The translations under genes were made by a program, and so were the position numbers. Shown one piece after another: positions 1 through 8,427 of a DNA stretch of 64,000 bases. This stretch comes from Maribacter sp. (GTDB lineage Bacteria > Bacteroidota > Bacteroidia > Flavobacteriales > Flavobacteriaceae). Positions within the stretch are counted from its first letter, which is position 1. Each line of letters starts with the position of its first letter. The stretch is from contig DRFI01000005.1 of the NCBI GenBank assembly GCA_011050675.1, forward strand, positions 36,398-100,397, written 5' to 3'. The notes under the pieces were generated by a model. It saw only the letters and a list, made by a program, of their open reading frames with translations. It ran no database searches and was not told the origin of the DNA.

Positions 1-10
1 CTAAAAATAG

Positions 11-45
11 AAAATGGCTCTGTAAATTATTTACAGAGCCATTTT
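11..45. terminator. Bidirectional intrinsic terminator after ppc
   Basis: Perfect 16-bp inverted repeat (arms 11-26 and 30-45, core ATGGCTCTGTAAA) around a 3-nt loop, with A/T-rich flanks on both sides. It lies 20 bp past the stop codon of the minus-strand ppc gene and can also stop a plus-strand transcript entering from the left. Confidence 0.85.
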
Positions 46-64
46 ACATTAAGATTATTAACTA

Positions 65-2611
65 TTAAGCAGAGTTTCTACTTGCATTAATATTACCATA
101 AAGAGACCTCGTTACAATTTTCTCATACAATTCTTTGTATTCGGTACCTTCTCCTATTCTTTGAAGTGCGTATTGTTGAATCACCAATAATGGCAACACA
201 ATGTTTTCACGAATTTTAATGGACTCCCTAGAGATAGCTTCTTTCTGCATTAAAAATTCCATTCCTGATAATTTCAAAAGCATTGCAGTTGAAAGCTTGT
301 ATTCTGCATGTAGAATTTCCCAGAAAGCACCATACTCTTCATTCTCCTTCATATAACTTGTCAGTTCAAAATAACATTTAGAAAGACTCATCATACTATT
401 CATCATTAAAGCTTGAAAGAATGGCACTTCTTCATATAATCGTTGTGCTTCTGCAAAACGACCGTCATCTTCCATTTTCTTTAAAGCAGTACCAATACCA
501 TAATAGCCTGGCACATTTTGCTTCAATTGACTCCAAGACCCTACAAAAGAAATTGCTCTTAAATCTGACAATTCTAGTTTAGCCTTATTACCTCTTTTAC
601 CTGGTCTACTACCAATATTAGCTTTAGTATAATACTTAAGCGTACTCATATTTTCTAAGTACGACATAAACTTATCATGATGTTTTAAATCATCATACTT
701 CTTAAAACTCAATTCAGATAATTCTTCTATTAAATCTCTATCCGCATCAGAAATAACAATTTCCTTATCTAAAATGGTATTAGACAAACCTGCCGTTAAT
801 AACTGTTCACTGTTATAAATGAACTGCTCTTTTGTTCCGTAGGTACTAGTAATCGTCTGACCTTGTATTGTTAATTGAATTTCATTGTTTGCAACCTTAT
901 TAGTTTGTGCTGCATAAAAACGATGTGTTTTACCACCTCCTCTGGCTGGTGGCCCCCCTCTACCGTCAAAGAAAATAGCTGCAATATCATGTTCATCGCA
1001 AACCTCTGAAAGTTCTTCTTTAGTTTTCAAAATTGACCAGTTCGCTTTTAAATAGCCACCATCCTTGGTACCATCAGAAAAACCGAGCATAATGGTCTGT
1101 TTTTTATTTCTGCTTTCTAAATGTGCTTTATACTCTGGTAAATTGAATAAGAACTGCATTGTAGCCTGCGCATTATCCATACCGTTCATGGTTTCAAACA
1201 ATGGCACAATGTCAAATGTTATTTGCTTATCTGCCCAACCACACCATCTAAACAAGGCGTAAACAAAGAGAATAGAAAATATATCTTCAGAATTACTAAT
1301 AATATACCTATTACAACCTTCTTCACCATTTTTATCTTGTATAGTCTGTAATTGAAGGATATTCTTGATGGTATCCTTTACAATTTCCTCGTCGTAATCA
1401 TTTGCATTTAACTGTAAATTCTCATGTAACAGAATATCAATTAATCGCTCTTCGGTTAATTCACCCAGGTCTTCTTTAATTAAAGAATTCTTTTTCAAAA
1501 CCTCTACCATAACCTTAGTATGCATACTATGGTCTTGTCTTATATCTATGGTAGCGAAATGAACTTTAAAAATCTTTACTTTATCAATAAATCGCTCTAG
1601 GTCTTTTAAGTAAAGTCCTTGATATTTTTCGATAAGTATAAGCCTAATCTCCTCTAACGGTAAAATTAAATCTTCATATCCAATATCCTTAGAGCTATCG
1701 AACATTGCCGTATACAAATTAGAACGCAGTTTTTGCAACGGATCCTGTACGTCTTTAAAAGTCAGTTTATGCACAAGACCTTTAAGGTCATTGTAATAAC
1801 ATTTCATTAATGTTAGACGTAACTCGTTCATTACATCTTTAGTGATGTCTGCTGTTACAAATGGATTTCCATCACGATCACCTCCAGGCCAAAAACCCAG
1901 CTTTACGATATTATGATTTTCAAACTGCTTAGAGCCAACGCTACCTTTAATATATGCATACATTTCGCCAATAGCGTCATAATACACATGTCTTAATGTA
2001 TAGATGATATTTTTAGCCTCATCTAACGGTGTCGGTTTTTTTGCATTAACCAAAGAAGTTAGTCCCAACTGCTGAAGCCCCACATCAATTTCATCTATTT
2101 TATCTTCTAGAATCAATGTTCTAAGGTTTGTAATAATATCTAAAACAGCTGGTGTATAGAATTGTGTTGGGTGTGCGGTTAACACTATCCTTGCACTAAA
2201 GTTGCTTAGTTTATCCCAAATTGTATCCCATGAATTATTCTTTTCAACCAATTGAAAATAATCTTTCAAAGACAATGAACTAGAATGTTTATGCAATTTT
2301 GGAAATGCCGCATCTTCTACACTATCATAAAGAACTACTTGACGCTCTACGTATTGTATGATACGGAACATAAAATCTATTTGTTCCTTTTCTGATTTTA
2401 TTTCTACAAAATTCTCGAAAAAATTCTCAAGAATCTCCTTCGGATTAAGACCGTTGCTCAACCCTTTTTCAGATTGATTTAGCAATAACGGAATTAACAT
2501 ACCTACATTTTCAATGTTCTTGTAGGGAAGATTAAGGAATAGACTGTTATAGACATTAAATTTATTTTGGACAGATTTCTTAAACTCCGCCAATCTTTCT
2601 TTTTGTTGCAT
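65..2611 (-). CDS. ppc: Phosphoenolpyruvate carboxylase
   Basis: An 848-residue cytosolic enzyme that carboxylates phosphoenolpyruvate with bicarbonate to oxaloacetate, refilling the TCA cycle. Family motifs are in order: TAHPT with the catalytic His (residues 145-149), WPGGDRDGNP (241-250), LGFSDGTKDGG (509-519), FDGRGGPPARGGG (548-560) and GSRPGKRG (667-674). Length is slightly below the roughly 880-930 residues of proteobacterial enzymes. The C-terminus reads NASRNSA, so the RNTG-type ending typical of the family is altered and the last Gly is Ala. The gene stands alone with its own terminator at 11-45; no good TAnnTTTG box is visible upstream. Identification is firm. Confidence 0.97.
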   Translation of the reverse strand: MQQKERLAEFKKSVQNKFNVYNSLFLNLPYKNIENVGMLIPLLLNQSEKGLSNGLNPKEILENFFENFVEIKSEKEQIDFMFRIIQYVERQVVLYDSVEDAAFPKLHKHSSSLSLKDYFQLVEKNNSWDTIWDKLSNFSARIVLTAHPTQFYTPAVLDIITNLRTLILEDKIDEIDVGLQQLGLTSLVNAKKPTPLDEAKNIIYTLRHVYYDAIGEMYAYIKGSVGSKQFENHNIVKLGFWPGGDRDGNPFVTADITKDVMNELRLTLMKCYYNDLKGLVHKLTFKDVQDPLQKLRSNLYTAMFDSSKDIGYEDLILPLEEIRLILIEKYQGLYLKDLERFIDKVKIFKVHFATIDIRQDHSMHTKVMVEVLKKNSLIKEDLGELTEERLIDILLHENLQLNANDYDEEIVKDTIKNILQLQTIQDKNGEEGCNRYIISNSEDIFSILFVYALFRWCGWADKQITFDIVPLFETMNGMDNAQATMQFLFNLPEYKAHLESRNKKQTIMLGFSDGTKDGGYLKANWSILKTKEELSEVCDEHDIAAIFFDGRGGPPARGGGKTHRFYAAQTNKVANNEIQLTIQGQTITSTYGTKEQFIYNSEQLLTAGLSNTILDKEIVISDADRDLIEELSELSFKKYDDLKHHDKFMSYLENMSTLKYYTKANIGSRPGKRGNKAKLELSDLRAISFVGSWSQLKQNVPGYYGIGTALKKMEDDGRFAEAQRLYEEVPFFQALMMNSMMSLSKCYFELTSYMKENEEYGAFWEILHAEYKLSTAMLLKLSGMEFLMQKEAISRESIKIRENIVLPLLVIQQYALQRIGEGTEYKELYEKIVTRSLYGNINASRNSA

Positions 2612-2841
2612 ATATCAAAAAATTTTGGGCACACCATTATAGTAAACTCGATAAAATTCGAACATAAATATCGCTAATCCTAGAGAACTTAGAGAATGAT
2701 TTTTGTGAAATATCATATTCATAGAAGTATACCACAAAATTCCCTGTATTGGCAACAAATATTCCGTAAAACACCTAAAGCTACATACCTTTATAGTGTT
2801 AGTAAATAATAAATTTTTTCATTTTCATATAGTGTTCTCGT

Positions 2842-2873
2842 AAAAGAGTCTTGTTTCAATACAAGACTCTTTT
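2842..2873 (-). terminator. Terminator after the UDG-like gene
   Basis: 13-bp perfect stem (arms 2842-2854 and 2861-2873, core AGAGTCTTGT) with a 6-nt loop, 33 bp past the stop of the minus-strand gene at 2906-3574. Both ends are T-rich enough for either direction. The rest of the 2612-2905 gap shows no ORF, tRNA or repeat. Confidence 0.75.
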
Positions 2874-2905
2874 TAGTTTATAAAGGTTTGAAAAAATAAT
2901 TTAAA

Positions 2906-3574
2906 TTAGAAATAAGCGCTATACTGAAGTACTCTAAAATCTACTGTATTAAAAGTAGGATCTTCTTTTTTCATTCTCTTATAACTTTCAAGACTACCAA
3001 CTGCTCTATTTGCCGCACCAGAAGGTGCTATTAAGGATACTGTCTTTATTAATTTATTTGTAGAAGGATGAGTAAACTCATGTATTTTAGGTACCTCATT
3101 AGAAATTCTTTTCAGCACAACAGAATTTTCCTTTAAGTGTTTTCTAAAAAAATACTCAGGTCCGTTCTTGCTGTTCCCTCCTGTAAATAGAAGTGTATTT
3201 ACATTGGGGTATTTTTCTAAATAACGTAATACATTTCTTAAAACTACATTCTGCATTCCAATGTCAGATGCATCTATTTTCTCGCGTTCTGCTGAGGCTA
3301 CTATATCACAAACACCTATACCTCTAGATTTTAAAAAAGTTTTGCGCTGCTCTATTGCGGTTACCGTTGTTTCGAACTTAAGATTTAAATTAAAAATATT
3401 ATCTAAAATTGGCCACAACTGACCATTTTTACTGCCGTAACAAAAATTAACATCGCCTTTCTTTAGTTCTCCAGTTGTAAAACGAGGGGGCGGTAATGTA
3501 CCAACGATAAGCTTTAAGGTAGTATCATCGATAAATGGGGCATATGGGTGAGTGTGTTCAAAAACGTTTTGCAT
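2906..3574 (-). CDS. Uracil-DNA-glycosylase-superfamily protein
   Basis: A 222-residue soluble protein with the fold signature of the UDG/MUG superfamily: an N-terminal LIVGTLPPPR segment (residues 22-31, comparable to the water-activating loop of mismatch-specific glycosylases), FCYGSKNGQLWPIL shortly after (Asn and Trp typical of the uracil pocket), LLFTGGNSKN near residue 130, and APSGAANRAVGS near residue 185 in the place of the minor-groove HPS/HPSP loop. It probably recognises damaged or mismatched bases, but the substrate cannot be told from sequence. It diverges from the ribosomal protein bTHX gene (83 bp between start codons). No frameshift or odd codon use is seen. Confidence 0.75.
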   Translation of the reverse strand: MQNVFEHTHPYAPFIDDTTLKLIVGTLPPPRFTTGELKKGDVNFCYGSKNGQLWPILDNIFNLNLKFETTVTAIEQRKTFLKSRGIGVCDIVASAEREKIDASDIGMQNVVLRNVLRYLEKYPNVNTLLFTGGNSKNGPEYFFRKHLKENSVVLKRISNEVPKIHEFTHPSTNKLIKTVSLIAPSGAANRAVGSLESYKRMKKEDPTFNTVDFRVLQYSAYF

Positions 3575-3657
3575 TATATTTTAATTCTCTTGAGCTCATT
3601 GAAAAGACAAATCATTACTAAATTACTAACTTTAAAAGAAAGTAAAGAAATAGAGAT

Positions 3658-3786
3658 ATGGGTAAAGGAGATAAGAAATCGAAAAAAGGGAAAATATCAA
3701 ACAATTCTTATGGAGCAAGAAGACCTCGTAAAATTAAAAAAAGACCTACAATTGAAGAAAAAATAAAAGTAAGTAAGAAGAAATAA
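3658..3786 (+). CDS. 30S ribosomal protein bTHX (42 aa)
   Basis: A 42-residue, extremely basic protein: begins MGKGDKKSKKGKISNNSYG and continues with RRPRKIKKRP, ending in a Lys-rich tail. This is the signature of the small ribosomal protein bTHX, which sits in a cavity at the top of the 30S head and stabilises RNA contacts; it is widespread in Bacteroidota. The ATG at 3658 opens a frame that stops at 3784-3786. A longer overlapping frame (3548-3766) in another register is a shadow. A near-match to the -7 promoter element (TAACTTTA) lies about 30 bp upstream. Only 5 bp separate its stop from the convergent lipoprotein gene. Confidence 0.88.
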   Translation: MGKGDKKSKKGKISNNSYGARRPRKIKKRPTIEEKIKVSKKK

Positions 3787-3791
3787 CTTAT

Positions 3792-4154
3792 TTAGTCAAT
3801 TCTAAAAGTAACATCTACTTTATTTTCTTCATCTAAAGAAATTTCATAAGTATAAAAACCCATTGGCAATGAGTCATATGACACTTCTGTTGGAATATAA
3901 TTTAAACTGGTAGAATCTGTTTGTATACTAATTGCCACATTTGAAGATGCAGTTTCGAATTCCAAATATTCAGAGAATTTACCTGCTTCTACATTCTCAT
4001 AAACGGTATCTTTCTGTGCAATTCGCACTTCTGTAAATAAGAGTTCTGTACTATTCTGAATACGAATATTAACAAAGTTAAATTCATCATCTCTATCTGT
4101 ACAAGATAATAACGTTACAACACAAATAACTGCAAGTAAAAAAACCCTTTTCAT
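3792..4154 (-). CDS. Small lipoprotein of unknown function
   Basis: A 120-residue protein with a lipoprotein signal peptide: basic start, hydrophobic stretch to about residue 16, then a lipobox ending LLSC with Cys18 as the lipidated residue, followed by acidic TDRDDEF. The mature part alternates charged and hydrophobic residues as in a small beta-sandwich (predicted, not shown). It is 47 bp downstream of yaaA on the same strand and may be co-transcribed. I do not recognise a named family; an outer-membrane-anchored location is inferred from the lipobox. Confidence 0.7.
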   Translation of the reverse strand: MKRVFLLAVICVVTLLSCTDRDDEFNFVNIRIQNSTELLFTEVRIAQKDTVYENVEAGKFSEYLEFETASSNVAISIQTDSTSLNYIPTEVSYDSLPMGFYTYEISLDEENKVDVTFRID

Positions 4155-4201
4155 AAACGTATTTTATATATACTTAAGAACGAAAAAGAGTAGATAATAT
4201 T

Positions 4202-4963
4202 TTATCTTATAAAGACGGGTTGATTTTCTTTTAATGTATGCTCTTGACTAAATTCATAATCATCTAGATTAAACCCTTTTATATCTGACAGTGTTTTTGC
4301 ATCTGCGTCTAGTATATATCTTACCATAGCACCTCTAGCCTTTTTAGCAAAGAAGCTGATAATCTTTAATTTATCATTCTTCCAATCTTTAAAAATTGGC
4401 GTAATTATTTCTGCTTTGATATTCTTTGGCTGCAAAGCACTATAGTATTCATTACTCGCTAAATTAACCAGCAACTCACCCTCTATCATTTCATTATTTA
4501 AATAATCGGTAAGTCTACTACCCCAATATTCATATAGGTTTTTATTTCTGCCAATTTTCAATGAAGTACCCATTTCTAAACGATAAGGCTGCATTAAATC
4601 TAATGGTTTTAAAACACCATATTGCCCAGATAAAATTCGAAGTGTTTGTTGTAGTTTTTCGATTTTATCTTCAGATAGAGTATAGGCATCTAAACCTTGA
4701 TACACATCTCCACTAAACGCAAATATTGCAGGTCTTGAATTTTCTGGTGTAAAAGGAATATTAAAATCTTGATTTCTCTGCCAATTCAATTGTGCCAGAT
4801 TATCTGAAATCGACATTAATTCTGAAAGCGCTTTCGGCTTCTTCTTCTTTAATATCTTATTCAGCTTTTCCGCGTCCTCTATAAATTCTGGCGAGGTATA
4901 TGTTGCTGTAGCAAGTTCAGCTTCATAGTTCAATGACTTAGCCGGAGAAATAACAATTTTCAT
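4202..4963 (-). CDS. yaaA: Peroxide stress protein YaaA
   Basis: A 253-residue protein of the YaaA/DUF328 (UPF0246) family, which in E. coli limits free intracellular iron and oxidative DNA damage under peroxide stress. Visible signatures are the N-terminal [30 protein letters not shown] around residues 78-93, [24 protein letters not shown] around 110-135, and VNLASNEYY around 166. Length is normal for the family. The likely -7 promoter element ends only 4 nt before the start codon, so the transcript may be leaderless. Confidence 0.93.
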   Translation of the reverse strand: MKIVISPAKSLNYEAELATATYTSPEFIEDAEKLNKILKKKKPKALSELMSISDNLAQLNWQRNQDFNIPFTPENSRPAIFAFSGDVYQGLDAYTLSEDKIEKLQQTLRILSGQYGVLKPLDLMQPYRLEMGTSLKIGRNKNLYEYWGSRLTDYLNNEMIEGELLVNLASNEYYSALQPKNIKAEIITPIFKDWKNDKLKIISFFAKKARGAMVRYILDADAKTLSDIKGFNLDDYEFSQEHTLKENQPVFIR

Positions 4964-4967
4964 AGTG

Positions 4968-4975
4968 CAAATTTA
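4968..4975 (-). promoter_or_regulatory. -7 element of yaaA, 4 nt before ATG
   Basis: On the minus strand this reads TAAATTTG, an exact match to the Bacteroidota -7 consensus TAnnTTTG, followed by CACT and the yaaA ATG. No convincing -33 TTG is present at 17-23 bp. The position predicts transcription starting at or next to the start codon. Confidence 0.45.
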
Positions 4976-5053
4976 GTAGCTCAAAAATAAAAAGGATAAA
5001 GTGGAAGACCTACAAAAGATAAAAAAGAGTTTAAATAGTGGTATTGAGAAATC

Positions 5054-6082
5054 TTATTCTGTGCTTTTCTTACTATAACTACGCCATTTTTCGATAGCAT
5101 TTGTCATGTCTTCTGGCACTTCTGAATCGAAACTCATGTGTTCACCGGTTACAGGGTGTATAAAGCCCAATGTCTTGGCATGTAATGCCTGTCTTGGCAA
5201 TAACTTAAAGGTGTTATCTACAAATTGCTTGTATTTAGTAAATGTTGTTCCTTTTAGAATCTTTTCTCCTCCATAACGCTCATCATTAAATAAGGTATGC
5301 CCTATGTATTTCATATGCACACGAATTTGGTGTGTTCTTCCTGTCTCTAATTTACATGACACTAGGGTAACATAACCCAACCTTTCCAATACTTTAAAAT
5401 GAGTAACCGCTTCTTTACCTTCTTCACCATCTGGAAAAACATGCATCTGTAGGCGATTCTTTGGATTTCTACCTACATTACCTATAACCGTACCCTCGTC
5501 TTCTTCTACATTACCCCAAACCAAAGCAATATATTCACGCTCAGAAGTCTTATCAAAAAATTGCTTTGCCAAATGCGTCATAGCGGCTTCTGTTTTTGCC
5601 ACTACTAAAAGACCTGAAGTATCCTTATCTATACGATGAACCAAACCTGGTCTCTCGTTACTATTAGATGGTAAATTATCAGTATGAAAAATAAGTGCGT
5701 TTATTAATGTTCCTGAATAATTTCCATGCCCAGGGTGTACTACCATACCAGCAGGTTTATTCACGATTAACAAAACATCGTCTTCATAGACGATATCTAA
5801 AGGAATATCCTCTGGCACCAACAAGAATTCATGTGGCGGATGTTCAAACAACACCTTAACCTCATCTCCTGCTTTTACCTTATAATTAGATTTTACAATC
5901 TGCTCATTGACCCAAACGTTTCCGTTTTTAGCTGATTGTTGTATTTTATTTCGGGTTGCATTTTCAATGAAATTCATTAAAAATTTATCTACCCTTAACG
6001 GTTCTTGACCTTTTGACGCTACTATTTTATGATGCTCAAAAAGCTCTCCATCTTCATTCTCTGGCTGCTCAATATTCTCCAT
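5054..6082 (-). CDS. rluD: RluA/RluD-family 23S rRNA pseudouridine synthase
   Basis: A 342-residue enzyme that converts specific uridines in large-subunit rRNA to pseudouridine. An N-terminal S4 RNA-binding domain (about residues 25-90, with EPLRVDKFLMNF and KAGDEVKV) precedes the catalytic domain. The active-site motif HRIDKDTSGLLVVAKT (around residue 150) carries the nucleophilic Asp, and LETGRTHQIRVH (around 240) is the second family motif. Architecture and length match RluD, but RluC-type specificity cannot be excluded. The ATG abuts the stop codon of the PASTA gene upstream, so the two form an operon. Confidence 0.9.
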   Translation of the reverse strand: MENIEQPENEDGELFEHHKIVASKGQEPLRVDKFLMNFIENATRNKIQQSAKNGNVWVNEQIVKSNYKVKAGDEVKVLFEHPPHEFLLVPEDIPLDIVYEDDVLLIVNKPAGMVVHPGHGNYSGTLINALIFHTDNLPSNSNERPGLVHRIDKDTSGLLVVAKTEAAMTHLAKQFFDKTSEREYIALVWGNVEEDEGTVIGNVGRNPKNRLQMHVFPDGEEGKEAVTHFKVLERLGYVTLVSCKLETGRTHQIRVHMKYIGHTLFNDERYGGEKILKGTTFTKYKQFVDNTFKLLPRQALHAKTLGFIHPVTGEHMSFDSEVPEDMTNAIEKWRSYSKKSTE

Positions 6083-6673
6083 CTAATCTTCAGATTCCGA
6101 TTTAATTACTGCTCTTTCTGTAATACTACCATTACCACAGATCAATTCTATTTTGGATGTTTTTGGTAATTTATCACCAGGCTTAATATACTTGCCTTTG
6201 AATTTTATTTGATATACCATATCCTTTCCTAATTCATCTACATAAGTTACCCGTTGCACATCTAAACCAACAGCTTTTAACATTGAAGAGGCGTTACGCT
6301 TGGTAACTTGAATGATTTTCGGAACGGTAACTTTTTTATATCCCGATGGATTCACCGTAAAATATATCTTTCTATTTTCTTTTACTTTTGATCCCGCAGA
6401 AGGGTTTTGTTCAATAATAGAAAATCTTGGATAGTCTGGGTTATAATTCGCAGAATCCAATACTTCATATCTTAAGCCAGCTTCTTCAATTGATTTTCTC
6501 ATATCCATAACAGATTTTTTTGAAAAATCTGGTACTTCTACAAACTCACCATGGTTAGTAGTACTGTTTAGGTATCTTAATGTGACAAAAATCACAATAA
6601 TTAACACTAACAACGCAAGACCTAATTGAATTAAAAAGGTTTTACTTTTTAAAAAATTGAAAAAATTCTTCAT
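6083..6673 (-). CDS. Membrane-anchored PASTA-domain protein
   Basis: A 196-residue protein with one transmembrane segment near the N-terminus (about residues 15-35, after MKNFFNFLKSKTFLIQLG) and an outward-facing part made of two to three PASTA repeats (VPDFSKKSVMDMRKSIEEAG; VPKIIQVTKRNASSMLKAVGL). PASTA modules bind muropeptides or peptidoglycan precursors in other bacteria, but no kinase or transpeptidase domain is present here. The start at 6673 was chosen over an upstream ATG at 6718 because the usual flavobacterial form begins with this Lys/Phe-rich stretch and a -7 promoter element lies between them. It is immediately followed by the pseudouridine synthase and diverges from ddl, a peptidoglycan gene. 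Confidence 0.85.
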   Translation of the reverse strand: MKNFFNFLKSKTFLIQLGLALLVLIIVIFVTLRYLNSTTNHGEFVEVPDFSKKSVMDMRKSIEEAGLRYEVLDSANYNPDYPRFSIIEQNPSAGSKVKENRKIYFTVNPSGYKKVTVPKIIQVTKRNASSMLKAVGLDVQRVTYVDELGKDMVYQIKFKGKYIKPGDKLPKTSKIELICGNGSITERAVIKSESED

Positions 6674-6691
6674 ACTTATTATTTGACCCGA

Positions 6692-6699
6692 CAAATATA
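6692..6699 (-). promoter_or_regulatory. -7 element for the PASTA-rluD operon
   Basis: Minus-strand TATATTTG, an exact TAnnTTTG match, 18 bp before the ATG at 6673. It argues for the internal start codon, since the upstream ATG at 6718 would precede the promoter. Confidence 0.45.
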
Positions 6700-6845
6700 G
6701 TAAATGCCCCCATACCATTCTACGGCTTCTGTTTATAGTTACTTGATACCTAAAAATTAATTCTATTTGTATTAATGCTGATTGTTTTCTTTTTTATTTT
6801 ATTTCAATGCTTCATCTTTGCTTTAACATTCTTAATAGACCATAA

Positions 6846-7820
6846 ATGAAAAAAAATATAGCAATTATAATGGGCGGTTATTCTAGTGAATATAAAATAT
6901 CGCTTAAAAGTGGCAATGTGGTCTATAACTACCTGAACAAAGAAAAATTTAATCTTTATAGAATACATATTTTCAAAAACAAGTGGGTTTATGTCGATGA
7001 TGCAGATAATGAAACTCCTATAGATCGCAACGATTTCTCGATACCTAAAAACGGTAATTCAATAACATTTGATTGTGTTTTTAATGCTATACATGGTTCA
7101 CCTGGTGAAGATGGATTAATGCAAGCTTATTTTGAATTACTAGGGATTAAGCATACTACATGCAATTTCTACCAAGCGGCACTTACATTCAATAAAAGAG
7201 ATTTATTAAGTGTATTAAAACCGTACGGAATTAAAGCTGCACCATCATATTATCTAAACTTGGGCGATACTATCAATGAGACTGAAATTATTAATAAGGT
7301 TAAGCTTCCTTGTTTCGTAAAGGCAAACAAATCTGGAAGCAGCTATGGAATTACTAAAGTATATGAGGCTGCTGAACTTAAAGGCGCCATTGAAACTGCC
7401 TATAAAGAAGATGATGAAATTATAATTGAAGGTTTCCTTGAAGGAACAGAAGTTTCTGTTGGTGTTTTAAAATTAAATGGTATAACCACTGTTTTACCTA
7501 TTACTGAAATAGTTACTGAAAATGACTTCTTTGATTACGAAGCTAAATATGAAGGTAAATCTCAAGAAATAACTCCTGCAAGAATAACCCCCATACAATT
7601 AGAGAATGTTACCATCGCATCTAAAAAAATATACGATGTTTTAAAAATGACAGGTTTTTCTAGAAGCGAATTTATATTTATTGGCAATGAACCTTTCTTG
7701 TTAGAAATGAATACAACACCTGGTTTAACTACAGAGAGTATATTACCACAACAAGCTAAAGAAGCTCGTATTGAGTTAGGTATGTTATTTGAACATGCAA
7801 TTACAGAAGCATTATCTTAA
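6846..7820 (+). CDS. ddl: D-alanine--D-alanine ligase
   Basis: A 324-residue ATP-grasp enzyme that joins two D-alanines for the peptidoglycan stem peptide in the cytoplasm. The N-terminal IAIIMGGYSSEYKISLKSG is the Ddl variant of the GGxSxExxVS motif. The ATP-grasp core includes LPCFVKANKSGSSYGITKV (about residues 156-175), EGFLEGTEVSVGVL (about 198-211) and the metal-binding LLEMNTTPGLTTESILPQQA near the C-terminus. It is followed after 31 bp by coaD on the same strand and diverges from the PASTA gene. No obvious promoter consensus was found in the 127-bp upstream gap. Confidence 0.95.
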   Translation: MKKNIAIIMGGYSSEYKISLKSGNVVYNYLNKEKFNLYRIHIFKNKWVYVDDADNETPIDRNDFSIPKNGNSITFDCVFNAIHGSPGEDGLMQAYFELLGIKHTTCNFYQAALTFNKRDLLSVLKPYGIKAAPSYYLNLGDTINETEIINKVKLPCFVKANKSGSSYGITKVYEAAELKGAIETAYKEDDEIIIEGFLEGTEVSVGVLKLNGITTVLPITEIVTENDFFDYEAKYEGKSQEITPARITPIQLENVTIASKKIYDVLKMTGFSRSEFIFIGNEPFLLEMNTTPGLTTESILPQQAKEARIELGMLFEHAITEALS

Positions 7821-7851
7821 AATACCTATATTTAAAAAGTAAAACCCACCT

Positions 7852-8304
7852 ATGAGACGCGCAATATTCCCAGGTTCTTTTGATCCTTTAACTTTAGGTC
7901 ATCATGATATTATTATGCGTGGCATAACTCTGTTCGATGAAATAATTATTGCTATTGGTAAGAATGCCGATAAAAAATACATGTTCAGTTTAGAGCAGCG
8001 TATCGCTTTTATAGAAGAATCATTTAAAGATGTTCCTTCCATATCAGTAAAATCATATGTAGGTCTTACAGTGGATTTTTGTAAGAAAGAAGATGCAAAT
8101 TTTATTTTAAGAGGATTAAGAAACCCTGGAGATTTTGAATTTGAGAAGGCAATTGCCCATACAAATAGAAAATTATCTGAGATAGAAACCGTGTTTTTAT
8201 TGACCTCATCGGGTAAATCATACATAAGTTCCTCTATTGTAAGAGACGTAATTCGCAATGGTGGTGATTATACGGGCTTAGTACCCGATTCTGTAAGAAA
8301 ATAG
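7852..8304 (+). CDS. coaD: Phosphopantetheine adenylyltransferase
   Basis: A 150-residue nucleotidyltransferase of the penultimate step of coenzyme A synthesis (4'-phosphopantetheine + ATP to dephospho-CoA). It shows the GSFDPLTLGHHDII motif at residues 8-21 (TxGH type, nucleotide binding), RGLRNPGDFEFE near 88, and the C-terminal SGKSYISSSIVRDVIRNGG (ISSTxVRE-like). Length is slightly below E. coli CoaD. It probably shares a transcript with ddl, 31 bp upstream. Confidence 0.95.
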   Translation: MRRAIFPGSFDPLTLGHHDIIMRGITLFDEIIIAIGKNADKKYMFSLEQRIAFIEESFKDVPSISVKSYVGLTVDFCKKEDANFILRGLRNPGDFEFEKAIAHTNRKLSEIETVFLLTSSGKSYISSSIVRDVIRNGGDYTGLVPDSVRK

Positions 8305-8388
8305 ATGTAGTTCATCGGCCTCACAACAACATAGGCCATTTCAACCACACCTTTTCGCAAAAACACAACAATTTATATTCATAAGATA

Positions 8389-8418
8389 GAATATTCCTAT
8401 AAATTAGTAGGAAAATTC
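8389..8418. promoter_or_regulatory. Imperfect inverted repeat upstream of HK1
   Basis: Two 11-nt arms (8389-8399 GAATATTCCTA and 8408-8418 TAGGAAAATTC, one mismatch) flank an 8-nt loop and end 9 bp before the ATG of the first PAS histidine kinase. No T-run follows, so a terminator is unlikely; an operator or a 5'-UTR hairpin is possible. The same repeat was not seen upstream of the second kinase. Confidence 0.35.
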
Positions 8419-8427
8419 TGTCCACCT

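Noticed and set aside
3548..3766. 72-codon plus-strand frame
   Set aside because: It starts within the divergent UDG gene and overlaps bTHX out of frame; the bTHX sequence is clearly the coding one.
8317..8337. GGCCT/AGGCC hairpin after coaD as a terminator
   Set aside because: Only a 5-bp stem with an 11-nt loop and no T-run; too weak to support.
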